In this document: piece by piece, positions 6,979 through 18,804 of the stretch | Layout: each line of letters starts with the position of its first letter | Position numbering within the stretch: position 1 is the first letter of the stretch | Assembly (NCBI GenBank): GCA_047620505.1 | Contig: JBLHKS010000034.1 | Span: forward strand, 1-46,681 | Reading direction: 5' to 3' | Length of the DNA: 46,681 nucleotides | Source of the DNA: JBLHKS01 sp047620505 | GTDB lineage: Bacteria > Verrucomicrobiota > Verrucomicrobiia > Verrucomicrobiales > DEV007 | Notes under the pieces: model-generated | Seen by the model: only the letters and a program-made list of their open reading frames with translations | Database searches by the model: none | Told to the model about the DNA's origin: nothing | Position numbers and translations under genes: made by a program

Positions 6979-8442
6979 TTAGTTTTCGAGCTGTGCCTCT
7001 AATTCTGCGATCCGCTTCCGGAGAGCAGCATTCTCGTCCTGAAGGTCAGGTGCCTGATAGGACGGAGCGGACGAAATCGAGCTCTTGCCGCTCAAAATAG
7101 GATTCTTTCCTCCTCGTCTTGCCGACTTCTCGAGGAAATTGTCAAACTGCCAAGTCAGGCCGAGTTGAACGGATGTAAGTGTATTAGATTCTTCGACCTT
7201 GCCGATCGGCGGTCCATTTGGATTCAGGAATGGTCCCGTTTTACCTGAGCGAGGAACATAGTAGAAGCCCACATTTGCCGTCAAGCTATCGCTGACTTGA
7301 TACCCGAGTCCGACCGAAAAGTGATGCTGGAAATACGATGGGGCACCGGTGGCCGTTAGTGTGTTTTTCGCCGGCAGAGGGATGGTACTGTAATTGTAGC
7401 CAGCGCGAAGGGTCAATTTGTCGTAGAGATCGTGTTCGGCACCGAGTTTGAAGGCCCACACGTCATCCCAGCCGAATGGCTGGACAACACCGTCAACAAT
7501 TCCGCCAGGACTTCCGAAACCGGAGACGCCGGAGTACTCGATCCACGACGCATCGAGCGCGAGTCGAGTGCGATCGTTCAAGCGGTAGCCCGCCCCCAAT
7601 GTTGCAATCATCGGACCATCTAAATCAAAGTTGAGTAGGCGATGGGCTCCAAAGTTTTTACTGTTTGGATTCGAGTTACGCGAGTTCCACGTAAAAGTAT
7701 TGTAATCCTGTTCCGTTGTCAGTGATCCTCCGATCGAAAGGCTATCGTTAACGCGATAGAGGAAACTTGGCTGAATTGAGTAGGCGAATTCCAAATCGAG
7801 GCCATCGCCTTCCGGGTAGAACAGGGTTCCATTTGCTATGTCCCTGACACGATACGGCAACGGCGCGATCGTCAGTTCGGACTTATAGACATTGAATGCC
7901 ATTCCAACGCTCAGCTTGTCATTAACGTCGTACGAAATCGCCAGCGGAATTTTGGTAACCCGGTGATCCGTGTAGATTCGGCCAAAACCGAAAGGCTGCC
8001 GGGCAAATAAGATGCTGCTCGGATCCTCTGGGTAGTCGGTGCGAAATCCGGCAATGGCAATCAAGCCAAATCCAATCGCGACCTTGCTGTTTTCTGCCTT
8101 GTGAGAAAATGCGAATGCTGGAAGGACTCCCAACTGATTGGAAGGATTCGTCACGCCTGTTGTGCCGTCGTTGAGGGTCGCCTTGATCTCGACGCCATCC
8201 TCAAAAAACTCCGTTCCAAAAGTAATAAATGTGCCTTCTCCTTCAGAGATCAACGCCGGGTTGAATGCGAGAGCGCCAACGGGATCATCAACCCAAAGAC
8301 CGGCACCCGCCCCTCCCATCGAGCTATTAACTGGCCCAAATCCATGGAGCATGTTCCCATTTCCAGCCCAAATCGGGCTGAAGGACATGGTCAAAAGACC
8401 AAGTAGAATTGGGATGAGTTTCGAATAGTGGCGTGATTTCAT
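6979..8442 (-). CDS. Outer-membrane transport protein, OmpP1/FadL/TodX family
   Basis: About 487 residues from the ATG at 8442, preferred over an upstream one at 8481 because it yields a clean signal peptide (MKSRHYSKLIPILLGLLTMSFSPIWAG) and has AGGAAG 12-13 nt upstream. The mature N-terminus GNGNMLHGFGPVNSSMGGAGAGLWVDDPVGALAFNPALIS is the FadL hatch-domain signature, with the NPA motif. The rest is amphipathic beta strands of a 14-strand barrel (for example TLRAGYNYSTIPLPA, HFSVGLGYQVSDSLTANVGFYYV). It should carry long-chain fatty acids or other hydrophobic compounds across the outer membrane. The last 35 residues (DENAALRKRIAELEAQLEN) form a short coiled coil, unusual for FadL. Base composition is more AT-rich than its neighbours and it has no AGCAGCTGCT copy, compatible with recent transfer. 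Confidence 0.88.
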   Translation of the reverse strand: MKSRHYSKLIPILLGLLTMSFSPIWAGNGNMLHGFGPVNSSMGGAGAGLWVDDPVGALAFNPALISEGEGTFITFGTEFFEDGVEIKATLNDGTTGVTNPSNQLGVLPAFAFSHKAENSKVAIGFGLIAIAGFRTDYPEDPSSILFARQPFGFGRIYTDHRVTKIPLAISYDVNDKLSVGMAFNVYKSELTIAPLPYRVRDIANGTLFYPEGDGLDLEFAYSIQPSFLYRVNDSLSIGGSLTTEQDYNTFTWNSRNSNPNSKNFGAHRLLNFDLDGPMIATLGAGYRLNDRTRLALDASWIEYSGVSGFGSPGGIVDGVVQPFGWDDVWAFKLGAEHDLYDKLTLRAGYNYSTIPLPAKNTLTATGAPSYFQHHFSVGLGYQVSDSLTANVGFYYVPRSGKTGPFLNPNGPPIGKVEESNTLTSVQLGLTWQFDNFLEKSARRGGKNPILSGKSSISSAPSYQAPDLQDENAALRKRIAELEAQLEN

Positions 8443-8599
8443 CAGATGTGCGCTTCCTACTTTCAGTTGAGGCCGGTTCAATCAATTTTAATGGGAAATC
8501 GAAAATTGGACGGCGCTGCGCATTTCTTGCTGCTGAAAAGGCCGCGGTTGTGGTGGACCCGTTGGAATATGGGCGTGGGGCTGACGCACAGCAAAAAGA

Positions 8600-9916
8600 T
8601 CACCCTCCCAATTGCATGAGGAGCCAGCCGCCGAGATATCTGGGAGCGCGATAGCGCCTCGCTTCTTCGAGTTCGATCGGACGGCAGTTCTCTTTCAAAT
8701 CCTCAACGATCGGCAAAATGTTCTTCAGCGATTCCGCGTCGTCGAACACCAGGTTAGTTTCTTTCGCAAGGTGGAGAGAGCGGAAATTCAAATTGGCCGA
8801 TCCGACCGAAACGCATCGATCATCGACGACAATGATCTTGGCGTGCAGGCGGCCGTTTTCCGGTCGATGCAGCCAAACTTTTCCCCCGGCTTGGAGCACG
8901 TTCTTGATTCCGTAATGGGAGGCGAGGTGAAATCGCGGTGCCTGGATCCAATCGGTTAGCATCAGATTCACTTCGACTCCGCGCTCTGTCAGAACCCGAA
9001 TTTTCTTGAGAAGCGCCGCGGTCACAAAGTGGTAAGGCTGGATTAACCAGACTTCCTCTTGAGCGAACGAAAACTGGTTTTCGACCATGTCGAGAATCAC
9101 ATCCTCACCGATTGCAAAACGATTTTGATCGTAAGCCCAGAGTTTGACGGGACCCGAATCATTCGCGCTAACTGAAAAGCTAGTCGGCAGCAGTTTCCTT
9201 GATGAGGCCCGGTTCCAGGCGTCGACGAACGATTCGATCATCTGCTGAATCGCCGCTGCGGATTCGACTTCGACCATGATGTCGCGATTCCCTCCTTCGT
9301 CCCTCGGGTCGAGGCTGCTGGCAAGAATATTGGCACCTCCGAGGAACAACGTCTTTCCATCGACGACCCAGAACTTTCGATGGTCTCGCAGAAACATGGC
9401 CGGAGTAAAGATCAGCTTACTAAGCCGTAGTTTATTGTACTCCACGAAGGGAATTCCGGCCTCTCTTAGAAATTTGAATCCGGGTTTGCCCGGGCGCATG
9501 AAGATCGAAGAGGAATCGGCTAACACGAAAATTCTCACACCGGAATTGTGCTTTTTCTTCAGCGCTTCCATCACCTCCAACGTCGTCGGATCGGTCACCA
9601 CGAGGAACGAATTGATCAAAATGTAATCGGTCGCGGACTCGATCAGATCAAGCATCCGGGCTCTGATTTTCGGACCGGTGTCGTAAAAAACAGGGATGGA
9701 GCTCGCGCTAGGCTCGACGGCGGCGACTTCACCGAATTGGGCGGGCTGAATGTTTGAAGGAGTTCGGCGGAGTCCCGAATGTTGGGTGCACGAACTTAGA
9801 ATCATCGCGCAGACCGACAAGGCCATCGCCCAAGACAGTGCTATGGAACGATGGAAAATGATGTGAAAAACGCTGCGCAACCTTTGGCAAACTACGCAAA
9901 ATCCATAGCCGGACAA
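8600..9916 (-). CDS. Phospholipase D superfamily lipoprotein, cardiolipin-synthase-like
   Basis: 438 residues with two complete HxKxxxxD motifs: HRKFWVVD in the first half and HAKIIVVD in the second, each followed by a GG/GSAN segment (FLGGANI, SVGSANLNFRSL). This pair makes one active site that transfers phosphatidyl groups through a phospho-histidine. The N-terminus contains a hydrophobic stretch ending LSSC, a likely lipobox, so the protein is probably periplasmic and membrane-anchored rather than an integral ClsA. The start is uncertain: the ATG at 9916 gives a long pre-sequence, and internal Met codons near 9826 would leave the signal without its basic end. It may make cardiolipin or act on exogenous phosphodiesters. 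Divergent from metH across a 97-bp promoter region. Confidence 0.82.
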   Translation of the reverse strand: MSGYGFCVVCQRLRSVFHIIFHRSIALSWAMALSVCAMILSSCTQHSGLRRTPSNIQPAQFGEVAAVEPSASSIPVFYDTGPKIRARMLDLIESATDYILINSFLVVTDPTTLEVMEALKKKHNSGVRIFVLADSSSIFMRPGKPGFKFLREAGIPFVEYNKLRLSKLIFTPAMFLRDHRKFWVVDGKTLFLGGANILASSLDPRDEGGNRDIMVEVESAAAIQQMIESFVDAWNRASSRKLLPTSFSVSANDSGPVKLWAYDQNRFAIGEDVILDMVENQFSFAQEEVWLIQPYHFVTAALLKKIRVLTERGVEVNLMLTDWIQAPRFHLASHYGIKNVLQAGGKVWLHRPENGRLHAKIIVVDDRCVSVGSANLNFRSLHLAKETNLVFDDAESLKNILPIVEDLKENCRPIELEEARRYRAPRYLGGWLLMQLGG

Positions 9917-9942
9917 GTCTTCAAATCGGCTGAAGGCTCAAC

Positions 9943-9970
9943 ATATCATCATATCGTGATATCTAGATAT
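9943..9970. promoter_or_regulatory. Tandem palindromic operator ATATCNNGATAT x3 in the metH promoter
   Basis: Three overlapping units begin at 9943, 9951 and 9959, exactly 8 bp apart: ATATCATCATAT (one mismatch), ATATCGTGATAT and ATATCTAGATAT (a perfect 12-bp palindrome). They lie 44-71 bp upstream of the metH start in an otherwise G+C-rich region, where a repressor could block transcription. Methionine-cycle genes are often controlled by ArsR-family SahR-type or other palindrome-binding repressors; which protein binds here is inference. The same region may also serve the divergent phospholipase D gene. No cobalamin or SAM riboswitch core is visible. Confidence 0.55.
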
Positions 9971-10013
9971 TTACTCTTGAACCCTCGCTACAGCGCCGTA
10001 GATTCGCCGAATC

Positions 10014-13765
<3,752 letters not shown>

Positions 13766-13772
<7 letters not shown>

Positions 13773-14296
13773 TTTGATTCCTTTTTACGGCAGCAGCTGC
13801 TGGGCAGAACCGAAGTGACCAGCATGCCAAGGCCGCCGATGACGAACAGGCAAGGAAACCAGATCGAGTAGAGCCCGGCGCGCGTGTTTCGCTTGAGAAC
13901 AGCAATTGTGGGCTTGTCAGGATTCACCCAGGCCGTTACGGTCGATCCAACTGGGTAGGGTTCGATCCGCTCCCTGGCCCTATCGCGATTTCCCGTGGGA
14001 CCGTCGGCGACTTTGAATTGTTCAGACTCGAAAGTCTGGCCCTGAAATTCATAACGGTAACGAACGACTGGTTTGAATTCTACGATCGTGTACTCGGTGG
14101 ATTTCCAGTTCCGAATTTCCGAAACGAGCACTTCCGCTTGGGTTTCGGTCCATCCGTGCATCGCCTTGGCTTTCTGATAAGACGCCCAGAGATACCAGGC
14201 GAATCCAGACCCTAACACGACAAGAAAAAGGCCCATTCCGGCTTTCCAGATTCGACCTGCGATGGCGGAAGGTTGTTTGGATTGTGTGTTTGTCAT
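13766..14296 (-). CDS. DUF3592 membrane protein
   Basis: About 176 residues from the ATG at 14296; an ORF start further upstream would overlap the divergent yqeY gene and adds nothing family-like. One transmembrane helix near residues 19-38 (AGMGLFLVVLGSGFAWYLW) and another near the C-terminus (SIWFPCLFVIGGLGMLVTSVL) flank an extracytoplasmic beta domain with TEAEVL-like TQAEVLVSEI, VVRYRYEFQGQTFESEQF and YPVGSTVTAWVNPDKPTIAVL, the recognisable DUF3592 pattern (coordinate conversion of a composite of Tyr/Val strands ending in P-x-x-P-x-x-A-V-L). Function is unknown. The palindrome copy at 13791-13802 is read here as SSCC in the tail, a different codon phase from the QQLL copies. Confidence 0.75.
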
Positions 14297-14326
14297 GATC
14301 GTCGGTTGTGCCAGAATAGTCGGAAT

Positions 14327-14785
14327 ATGAGCATTCCTTTGGCCAAGCAAATCGTCGCAGACATCAAAGACGCCATGAAGGCGAAGGACAAGGCCGCTTT
14401 GACGGTTCTGCGTTCGTTGAAGGCCGAATTTCAGAAGACTACGATTGAGAAATACGGCGCGGATGGCGAGTTGGATGACAACGAGGCTTTGGCCGTCGTC
14501 CGCCGCGCGATCAAGCAGCGCAACGATTCGGTGACGAGCTTCAGGGAGGCTGGTCGCGATGAGCTGGCCGACAACGAGCAGTCGGAAATCGCAGCGCTTG
14601 AAAAATACCTGCCGCAGCAGCTCAGCGAGGATGAACTCGGGAAAATCGTCGAGGGCGTGATCGCCGAAGTCGGCGCGACTTCGAAGAAGGAGATGGGCCA
14701 GGTAATGAAGGCGCTCCAGGAAAAAGTGGCCGGCAAAGCCGATAACAAAGCGATTTCGAAAGCGGTGATGCAGAGGCTCAGCTGA
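14327..14785 (+). CDS. GatB/YqeY domain protein
   Basis: 152 residues from the ATG at 14327. The sequence MSIPLAKQIVADIKDAMKAKDKAALTVLRSLKAEFQKTTIEK, then KQRNDSVTSFREAGRDELADNEQSEIAALEKYLPQQLSEDEL and GATSKKEMGQVMKALQEKVAGKADNKAISKAVMQRL, is the complete YqeY pattern. The family shares the tRNA-binding helical domain of the amidotransferase subunit GatB and is thought to act on tRNA, though its exact role is unsettled. It lies 4 nt before ispD, so the two are probably co-transcribed along with the M16 peptidase gene. Confidence 0.92.
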   Translation: MSIPLAKQIVADIKDAMKAKDKAALTVLRSLKAEFQKTTIEKYGADGELDDNEALAVVRRAIKQRNDSVTSFREAGRDELADNEQSEIAALEKYLPQQLSEDELGKIVEGVIAEVGATSKKEMGQVMKALQEKVAGKADNKAISKAVMQRLS

Positions 14786-14789
14786 TCAA

Positions 14790-15458
14790 ATGACCTCAGC
14801 CGTCATCGTCGCTGCCGGGTCGAGTCGGCGCATGGGATTCGATAAATTGTTTGCCGAACTTGCGGGGAAACCAGTTCTTGCGCGCAGCATCGAAGCCTTC
14901 GCCAATCATCCGGAAGTTTCGGAATTGATCGTCGTTTCGTCTGCGGAAAATCTGGAGCGAATCCAGCAGCTGCTGGTGGAAATCCCGAATGCGCGCGTGA
15001 TCCTCGGTGGAACGGAGCGCTGCCATTCGGTCCGGAATGGATTGAATGAAATCTCGGCTCAAGCGGAATTGGTCTCGGTTCACGACGGAGCTCGCCCGCT
15101 GATCCACGAGGATTCCATTTCAGCCTGCCTTGAGCGCGCTCATTCGAGCGGAGCTGCGGCTTGCGCGCGTCGAGTCACGGAAACGGTGAAGCGCGCCGAC
15201 GAAACCGGTCGAGTCGTCGCTGGCGTCGACCGCGAGAATCTCTGGACGATGGAAACTCCGCAGTGTTTTCGCGTTGAGCTCCTCCGCCGCGCCTACGATC
15301 ACGTGGTGGCCGAACAGCTGCTGGTCACTGACGAAGTTTCAGCGATTGAAGCACTTGGCGAACCCGTTTTTCTCGTCGAGAATCCCCACCCGAACCCCAA
15401 GATAACCTACCCTTCCGACCTCGACTTAGCGACTCGGTTGCTCGAATCATCTTCATGA
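14790..15458 (+). CDS. ispD: 2-C-methyl-D-erythritol 4-phosphate cytidylyltransferase
   Basis: 222 residues, the usual IspD length. It joins CTP and MEP to give CDP-methylerythritol in the non-mevalonate isoprenoid pathway. Diagnostic motifs are all present: VIVAAGSSRRMGFDKLFAELAGKPVL (CTP-binding glycine-rich loop), SVHDGARPLI, LWTMETPQCF and the C-terminal NPKITYPSDLDLA. The start ATG at 14790 follows the yqeY stop by 4 nt and its stop overlaps the peptidase start (ATGA). The palindrome copy at 14964-14975 encodes IQQLLVE; a near-variant at about 15313 encodes EQLLV. Confidence 0.95.
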   Translation: MTSAVIVAAGSSRRMGFDKLFAELAGKPVLARSIEAFANHPEVSELIVVSSAENLERIQQLLVEIPNARVILGGTERCHSVRNGLNEISAQAELVSVHDGARPLIHEDSISACLERAHSSGAAACARRVTETVKRADETGRVVAGVDRENLWTMETPQCFRVELLRRAYDHVVAEQLLVTDEVSAIEALGEPVFLVENPHPNPKITYPSDLDLATRLLESSS

Positions 15459-16732
15459 AATCCGCCTCCTATCAAACCACCCGATTGCTCAACGGAGTCA
15501 CCATCGCCACGGCCGAGATGCCGCACATGGAGAGCGTTTGTGTGGGCGCTTGGGTCGGCGTTGGCAGTCGGTTTGAGAGCCCGGCGATGAACGGAATTGC
15601 GCATTTCGTGGAGCACCTCGTTTTTAAAGGCACGCCGACGCGCGACGCCACGCAGATCAGTCGTGAGATCGAGGAGCTTGGCGCTTCGGTCGGCGCGTTC
15701 ACGACGGAAGATCATACTTGCTTCTTTACTCGCGGCCTGACCGAGAACCTCGGCGAACTGACCGAAGTGTTGCTCGACATCGTCTGTCGTCCAACCTTTG
15801 ATCCGGCGGAAATCGAGCGTGAACGCGAGGTGATTCTTGAGGAAATCTCGATGTATCGGGACACGCCATCGCAGCACGTTGAGGATTTGTTAGGGGAAGC
15901 GGCCTGGCCGGATCACGCGCTTGGGCGGCCGATAACCGGGACTCACGTGAGCGTTGCGCAGATCAATCGTGGAGATCTTTTCAGCTTTCATCAGACGCGT
16001 TACACCGGTTCGAATCTGATCATCACGGCATCCGGAAAAGTCAATCACGACGAGTTCGTCCGGCTCGTCGAGCCAGCCGCTAGTGCGCTCGAAAAGGGCG
16101 AGCGCGCAACCTACCATCGGGTGCCGACGCCGATGAGCGAGAGCGGCCCGCGGCGCTGCGACGAGGTTCGCGACATCGAACAATCGCACCTCTGCATCGG
16201 CTTCCATGCGTGCAGCCGGAATGATCCGGAACGCCATGCGCTGAAAGTTTTGAGTGTTTTGTTAGGCGAAAATATGAGCAGCCGCCTTTACCAGGTTCTG
16301 CGTGAGGAACACGGCCTCTGCTACAGCATTTACAGCGATGCTCTGCCGCTGGACGACACCGGTCTGCTCAGCATTTACGCCGGCTTGGATCTCGACAACA
16401 TTCCCCAGGCGCTGGACTTGATTGCCGGGGTGCTGAAGGAATTCGCCGAGAACTCGATCGACTCCAAAATGATCGAGTCGGCGGTGAATTACGTCGTTGG
16501 CCAGAGTCGGCTTTCTTTAGAAGGAACCGAGCAACAGATGACCTGGTGTGGCGAAAGTCTTCTCGCTCACAATCGAGTCGTCGAGCCAATCGAAGCTTTT
16601 GAACGTTTGCGAAACGTGACGGCGGCTGATGTGAAAAGTCTGGCTCAACGTGTTTTTCATCCATCGCGCACGGCGGTCGGCTACATCGGGCCGGAAATTC
16701 CGGAATTCGCGCTCGATGGATTCTTGATGTGA
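15455..16732 (+). CDS. M16 family zinc metallopeptidase (pitrilysin/processing-peptidase-like)
   Basis: 425 residues, the length of the bacterial processing-peptidase-like M16B proteins. The inverted zinc motif HxxEH is HFVEH at residues 50-54 (GIAHFVEHLVFKGTPTRDA), and the downstream third-ligand region is EREREVILEEISMYRDTPSQHVEDLL. The second half (about 215-425) is the inactive partner domain with LLGENMSSRLYQVLREEHGLCYSIYS, which has the R...Y substrate-binding pattern. No signal peptide is seen, so it should be cytosolic and degrade or trim peptides. It overlaps ispD by 4 nt, in one run with yqeY and ispD. The ATG at 15455 is the only reasonable start. Confidence 0.92.
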   Translation: MKSASYQTTRLLNGVTIATAEMPHMESVCVGAWVGVGSRFESPAMNGIAHFVEHLVFKGTPTRDATQISREIEELGASVGAFTTEDHTCFFTRGLTENLGELTEVLLDIVCRPTFDPAEIEREREVILEEISMYRDTPSQHVEDLLGEAAWPDHALGRPITGTHVSVAQINRGDLFSFHQTRYTGSNLIITASGKVNHDEFVRLVEPAASALEKGERATYHRVPTPMSESGPRRCDEVRDIEQSHLCIGFHACSRNDPERHALKVLSVLLGENMSSRLYQVLREEHGLCYSIYSDALPLDDTGLLSIYAGLDLDNIPQALDLIAGVLKEFAENSIDSKMIESAVNYVVGQSRLSLEGTEQQMTWCGESLLAHNRVVEPIEAFERLRNVTAADVKSLAQRVFHPSRTAVGYIGPEIPEFALDGFLM

Positions 16733-16750
16733 TCGAGTGATCGACTTCGC

Positions 16751-17116
16751 TCAAACGTCAGCTCCGCGATTCTCCGGCGAAAATCGGTAGAGCAGCACAG
16801 CCGAAAACGCCACGCCAAGAGTGTTGGCGGCCATGTCGAGAAGTTCAAAAGATCGGCCGAAATGCGGCTGGATGAATTCCACGGCGACGCCCCAGATTGT
16901 GATGACCAACACGAGTGGCAGCCAAGCTCCGCGCTTCCTAAATCCGAGAAGTGCCAAGGCGGTGATCGTTCCATAGGCCAAGGCGTGCTTGACCTTGTCC
17001 GAAACGCCGGGAGGCGGATTCCAGTCAGATGGACGCAGGCACAGGACCGTGGTTACAGCGAGCGCAGCCAGGAATCCAAGCCGGAAAAAAATTGATCGCC
17101 ACCGCCGGGACAGCAT
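16751..17116 (-). CDS. VanZ-like membrane protein
   Basis: 121 residues with four hydrophobic segments (FFRLGFLAALAVTTVLCL; KVKHALAYGTITALALLGF; WLPLVLVITIWGVAVEFIQ; LLDMAANTLGVAFSAVLLY). The motifs SDKVKHALAYG, GVAVEFIQPHFGRSFELLDMAANTLG correspond to the conserved D-K-x-x-H, E-x-x-Q and D-x-x-x-N-x-x-G of VanZ-family proteins. VanZ itself confers low teicoplanin resistance; most chromosomal relatives have unknown envelope roles. It converges on the M16 gene and lies 57 bp downstream of the transporter operon on the same strand. Confidence 0.82.
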   Translation of the reverse strand: MLSRRWRSIFFRLGFLAALAVTTVLCLRPSDWNPPPGVSDKVKHALAYGTITALALLGFRKRGAWLPLVLVITIWGVAVEFIQPHFGRSFELLDMAANTLGVAFSAVLLYRFSPENRGADV

Positions 17117-17173
17117 TGCGCATTCTTTGGCTGAGAGTCGGCGAACGCCAGCAGAATCGGTCTTCTTTTTGAA

Positions 17174-18040
17174 TCAAATGTAGACGTGAGCGACGAGCCG
17201 CTCGCGTTGCGCGCCCGCCAGGAGGGTGCCGTCGACAAATGCGCGTGTCGCGGCGTGCTCGCCTGAATCGAAAAGCTCGCGCGGCGCTGCCGATTCGACG
17301 AGGCGTCCGTCCTCAAGAATTCCAATGCGGTCGCCGAATTGTTCAGCGCGTCGAACTCGGCCCGTAGCGACGAGAATCGCAAGACCGCGTTCTCGCTTGA
17401 GCTTCTCGAATAATCTTACGATGTGCGTAACCGTGCCGCTGTCGAATTCGGCGGTCGGTTCGTCAGCGACGAGGATCCGGGGCTCACAGGCGAGCGCGGA
17501 TGCGATCATGATTTTCTGACGGATTGCCGTGCTGAGTTCTTCGGGAAACACAGTTTCCGTGATGATCGCTTCCGGATCGACAACTCCGACCTGATAAAGA
17601 TAATCGATCGCGTGATCTCGCCGGTTTTTGATGTCGGCGCGATTGTGTTTGAGCAGGAGATCAAAATGCTGTGCAACGGTCAATTGCGGATTCAGCAGCT
17701 GGTGCGCGTTCTGCAAAATGTAGGCGATTTTGGTTCCTCGAATCCTGCGCAATTTGTTCTGGCCGAGTTTGAGCAGGTTCTCTCCTTCGAAAAGGATCTC
17801 CCCTTCGACGCTGCGCACTGGAAGGTCTCGAAAGAAGCGGGTCAAAGCGCGCAGAAGAACAGACTTACCCGTTGAAGTTCGTCCTAACAAAGATACCGAT
17901 TCGCCGGCGGCCAGCTGAAGCGATACGCCCTTCAAAACCGGCAGAGGTTTCTGGGAAAACGCGCCCGCGCCCAGCGCCAGATGAAGGTCGCTGATCTCAA
18001 AAATCGCATCGGATTCGAGCGTGGTCGTGGCTGGATTCAT
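17174..18040 (-). CDS. Oligopeptide/dipeptide ABC transporter ATPase with degenerate signature and H-loop
   Basis: 288 residues of the DppD/OppD type. Intact: Walker A GRTSTGKS (53-60), Q-loop YILQNAHQLLNP (Q110), Walker B ILVADE (189-194) with catalytic E194. Altered: the ABC signature, expected as LSGGMRQ, reads LSTAIRQ (169-175), and the H-loop, expected as ITHD, reads VATGRVRR (T226, G227), so the switch histidine is missing. Neighbouring framework (FPEELS..IRQKIMIASALACEPRILVADEPT) is well conserved, so this is not random decay. It overlaps the second permease by 4 nt. Transporters of this class usually have two ATPases, DppD and DppF; only this one is here. It may pair with an ATPase encoded elsewhere, or form a homodimer with reduced activity. 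Confidence 0.88.
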   Translation of the reverse strand: MNPATTTLESDAIFEISDLHLALGAGAFSQKPLPVLKGVSLQLAAGESVSLLGRTSTGKSVLLRALTRFFRDLPVRSVEGEILFEGENLLKLGQNKLRRIRGTKIAYILQNAHQLLNPQLTVAQHFDLLLKHNRADIKNRRDHAIDYLYQVGVVDPEAIITETVFPEELSTAIRQKIMIASALACEPRILVADEPTAEFDSGTVTHIVRLFEKLKRERGLAILVATGRVRRAEQFGDRIGILEDGRLVESAAPRELFDSGEHAATRAFVDGTLLAGAQRERLVAHVYI

Positions 18041-18804
18041 GCTTTTCGGACGGAGAGAATTCGGTCAAAAATCGGAACGAGAAGCGAAGCGACGAGCGTC
18101 GTGATGATGATCGCGATTCCTGGATAAAAAACCTGCCAGGGCGCATCGAGAAGGTGGTCCGCACCAAGTTGAATCAGCGCTCCCCAGGTTTCCCAGGTGT
18201 CGTCGCTCTTCAAGTCCAGCAAGCCCAGCGAGTTGAACATCGACTCCATGATCAGCGAGTAGATGAAACCGAAAAAGAAGAAAGGCATTGTTAGCGGAAT
18301 GAATTTCGGAAGGGCGTAGAAGACGAAAACACCGATGGGGCTGTGGCCGAGAATTTTGGCCTGCATGAACTGAAATTCGCCGCTGGCCTCGGTTACGCGA
18401 GCCAGCAGCTGCCGACCGATCAACGGGTAAATTGCGATTCCAAGGAACACGCCGAGGAGCAGGCCGCGCGGAGAAAGCGCCGAGTAGACGATTAGCAGAA
18501 GAATAAGGGGAGAGACGCAGGCGAGCGTGTTCAGGACCTGCGTTAAAACGTGCCGCGTCCAGCGCCCGAAATAGAGCACGCTGAAGGCCGTGACGATCGC
18601 GAGCGTGTAGGTGATGAGGGCGGCGACGAGGTTGATGAGGAGGGTCGGAGTCGCAGCCCGAATGACGATTTCCATGGTCGCCACTTTCTGCTCCTCGATC
18701 GATCCGGTGGCCCCGGCCGTTGGGATTTCGTTCACTTCCTGGGCGAAGCCGGTCAGCACGCCAAGAAATAGGAAAATTACGATGAGACGGGCCGAGTTCA
18801 TCAT
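18037..18804 (-). CDS. Peptide ABC transporter permease (DppC/OppC-like)
   Basis: About 255 residues from the ATG at 18804, which overlaps the stop of the upstream permease (ATGA); an apparent longer frame reaching 18897 lies inside that gene. The N-terminal hydrophobic stretch (SARLIVIFLFLGVLTGFA) is followed by a short exported loop and at least five transmembrane helices. The cytoplasmic EAA-type loop is visible as GRQLLARVTEASGEFQFMQAKILGHSPIGVFVFYALPKFI, which docks on the ATPase. It forms the translocation channel with the next gene upstream. It is a member of the four-gene transporter operon. Confidence 0.85.
   Translation of the reverse strand: MMNSARLIVIFLFLGVLTGFAQEVNEIPTAGATGSIEEQKVATMEIVIRAATPTLLINLVAALITYTLAIVTAFSVLYFGRWTRHVLTQVLNTLACVSPLILLLIVYSALSPRGLLLGVFLGIAIYPLIGRQLLARVTEASGEFQFMQAKILGHSPIGVFVFYALPKFIPLTMPFFFFGFIYSLIMESMFNSLGLLDLKSDDTWETWGALIQLGADHLLDAPWQVFYPGIAIIITTLVASLLVPIFDRILSVRKA

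Noticed and set aside
9917..10013. Cobalamin or SAM riboswitch before metH
   Set aside because: Only 97 bp of spacer, with AT-rich palindromes instead of a B12-box or SAM-box core.
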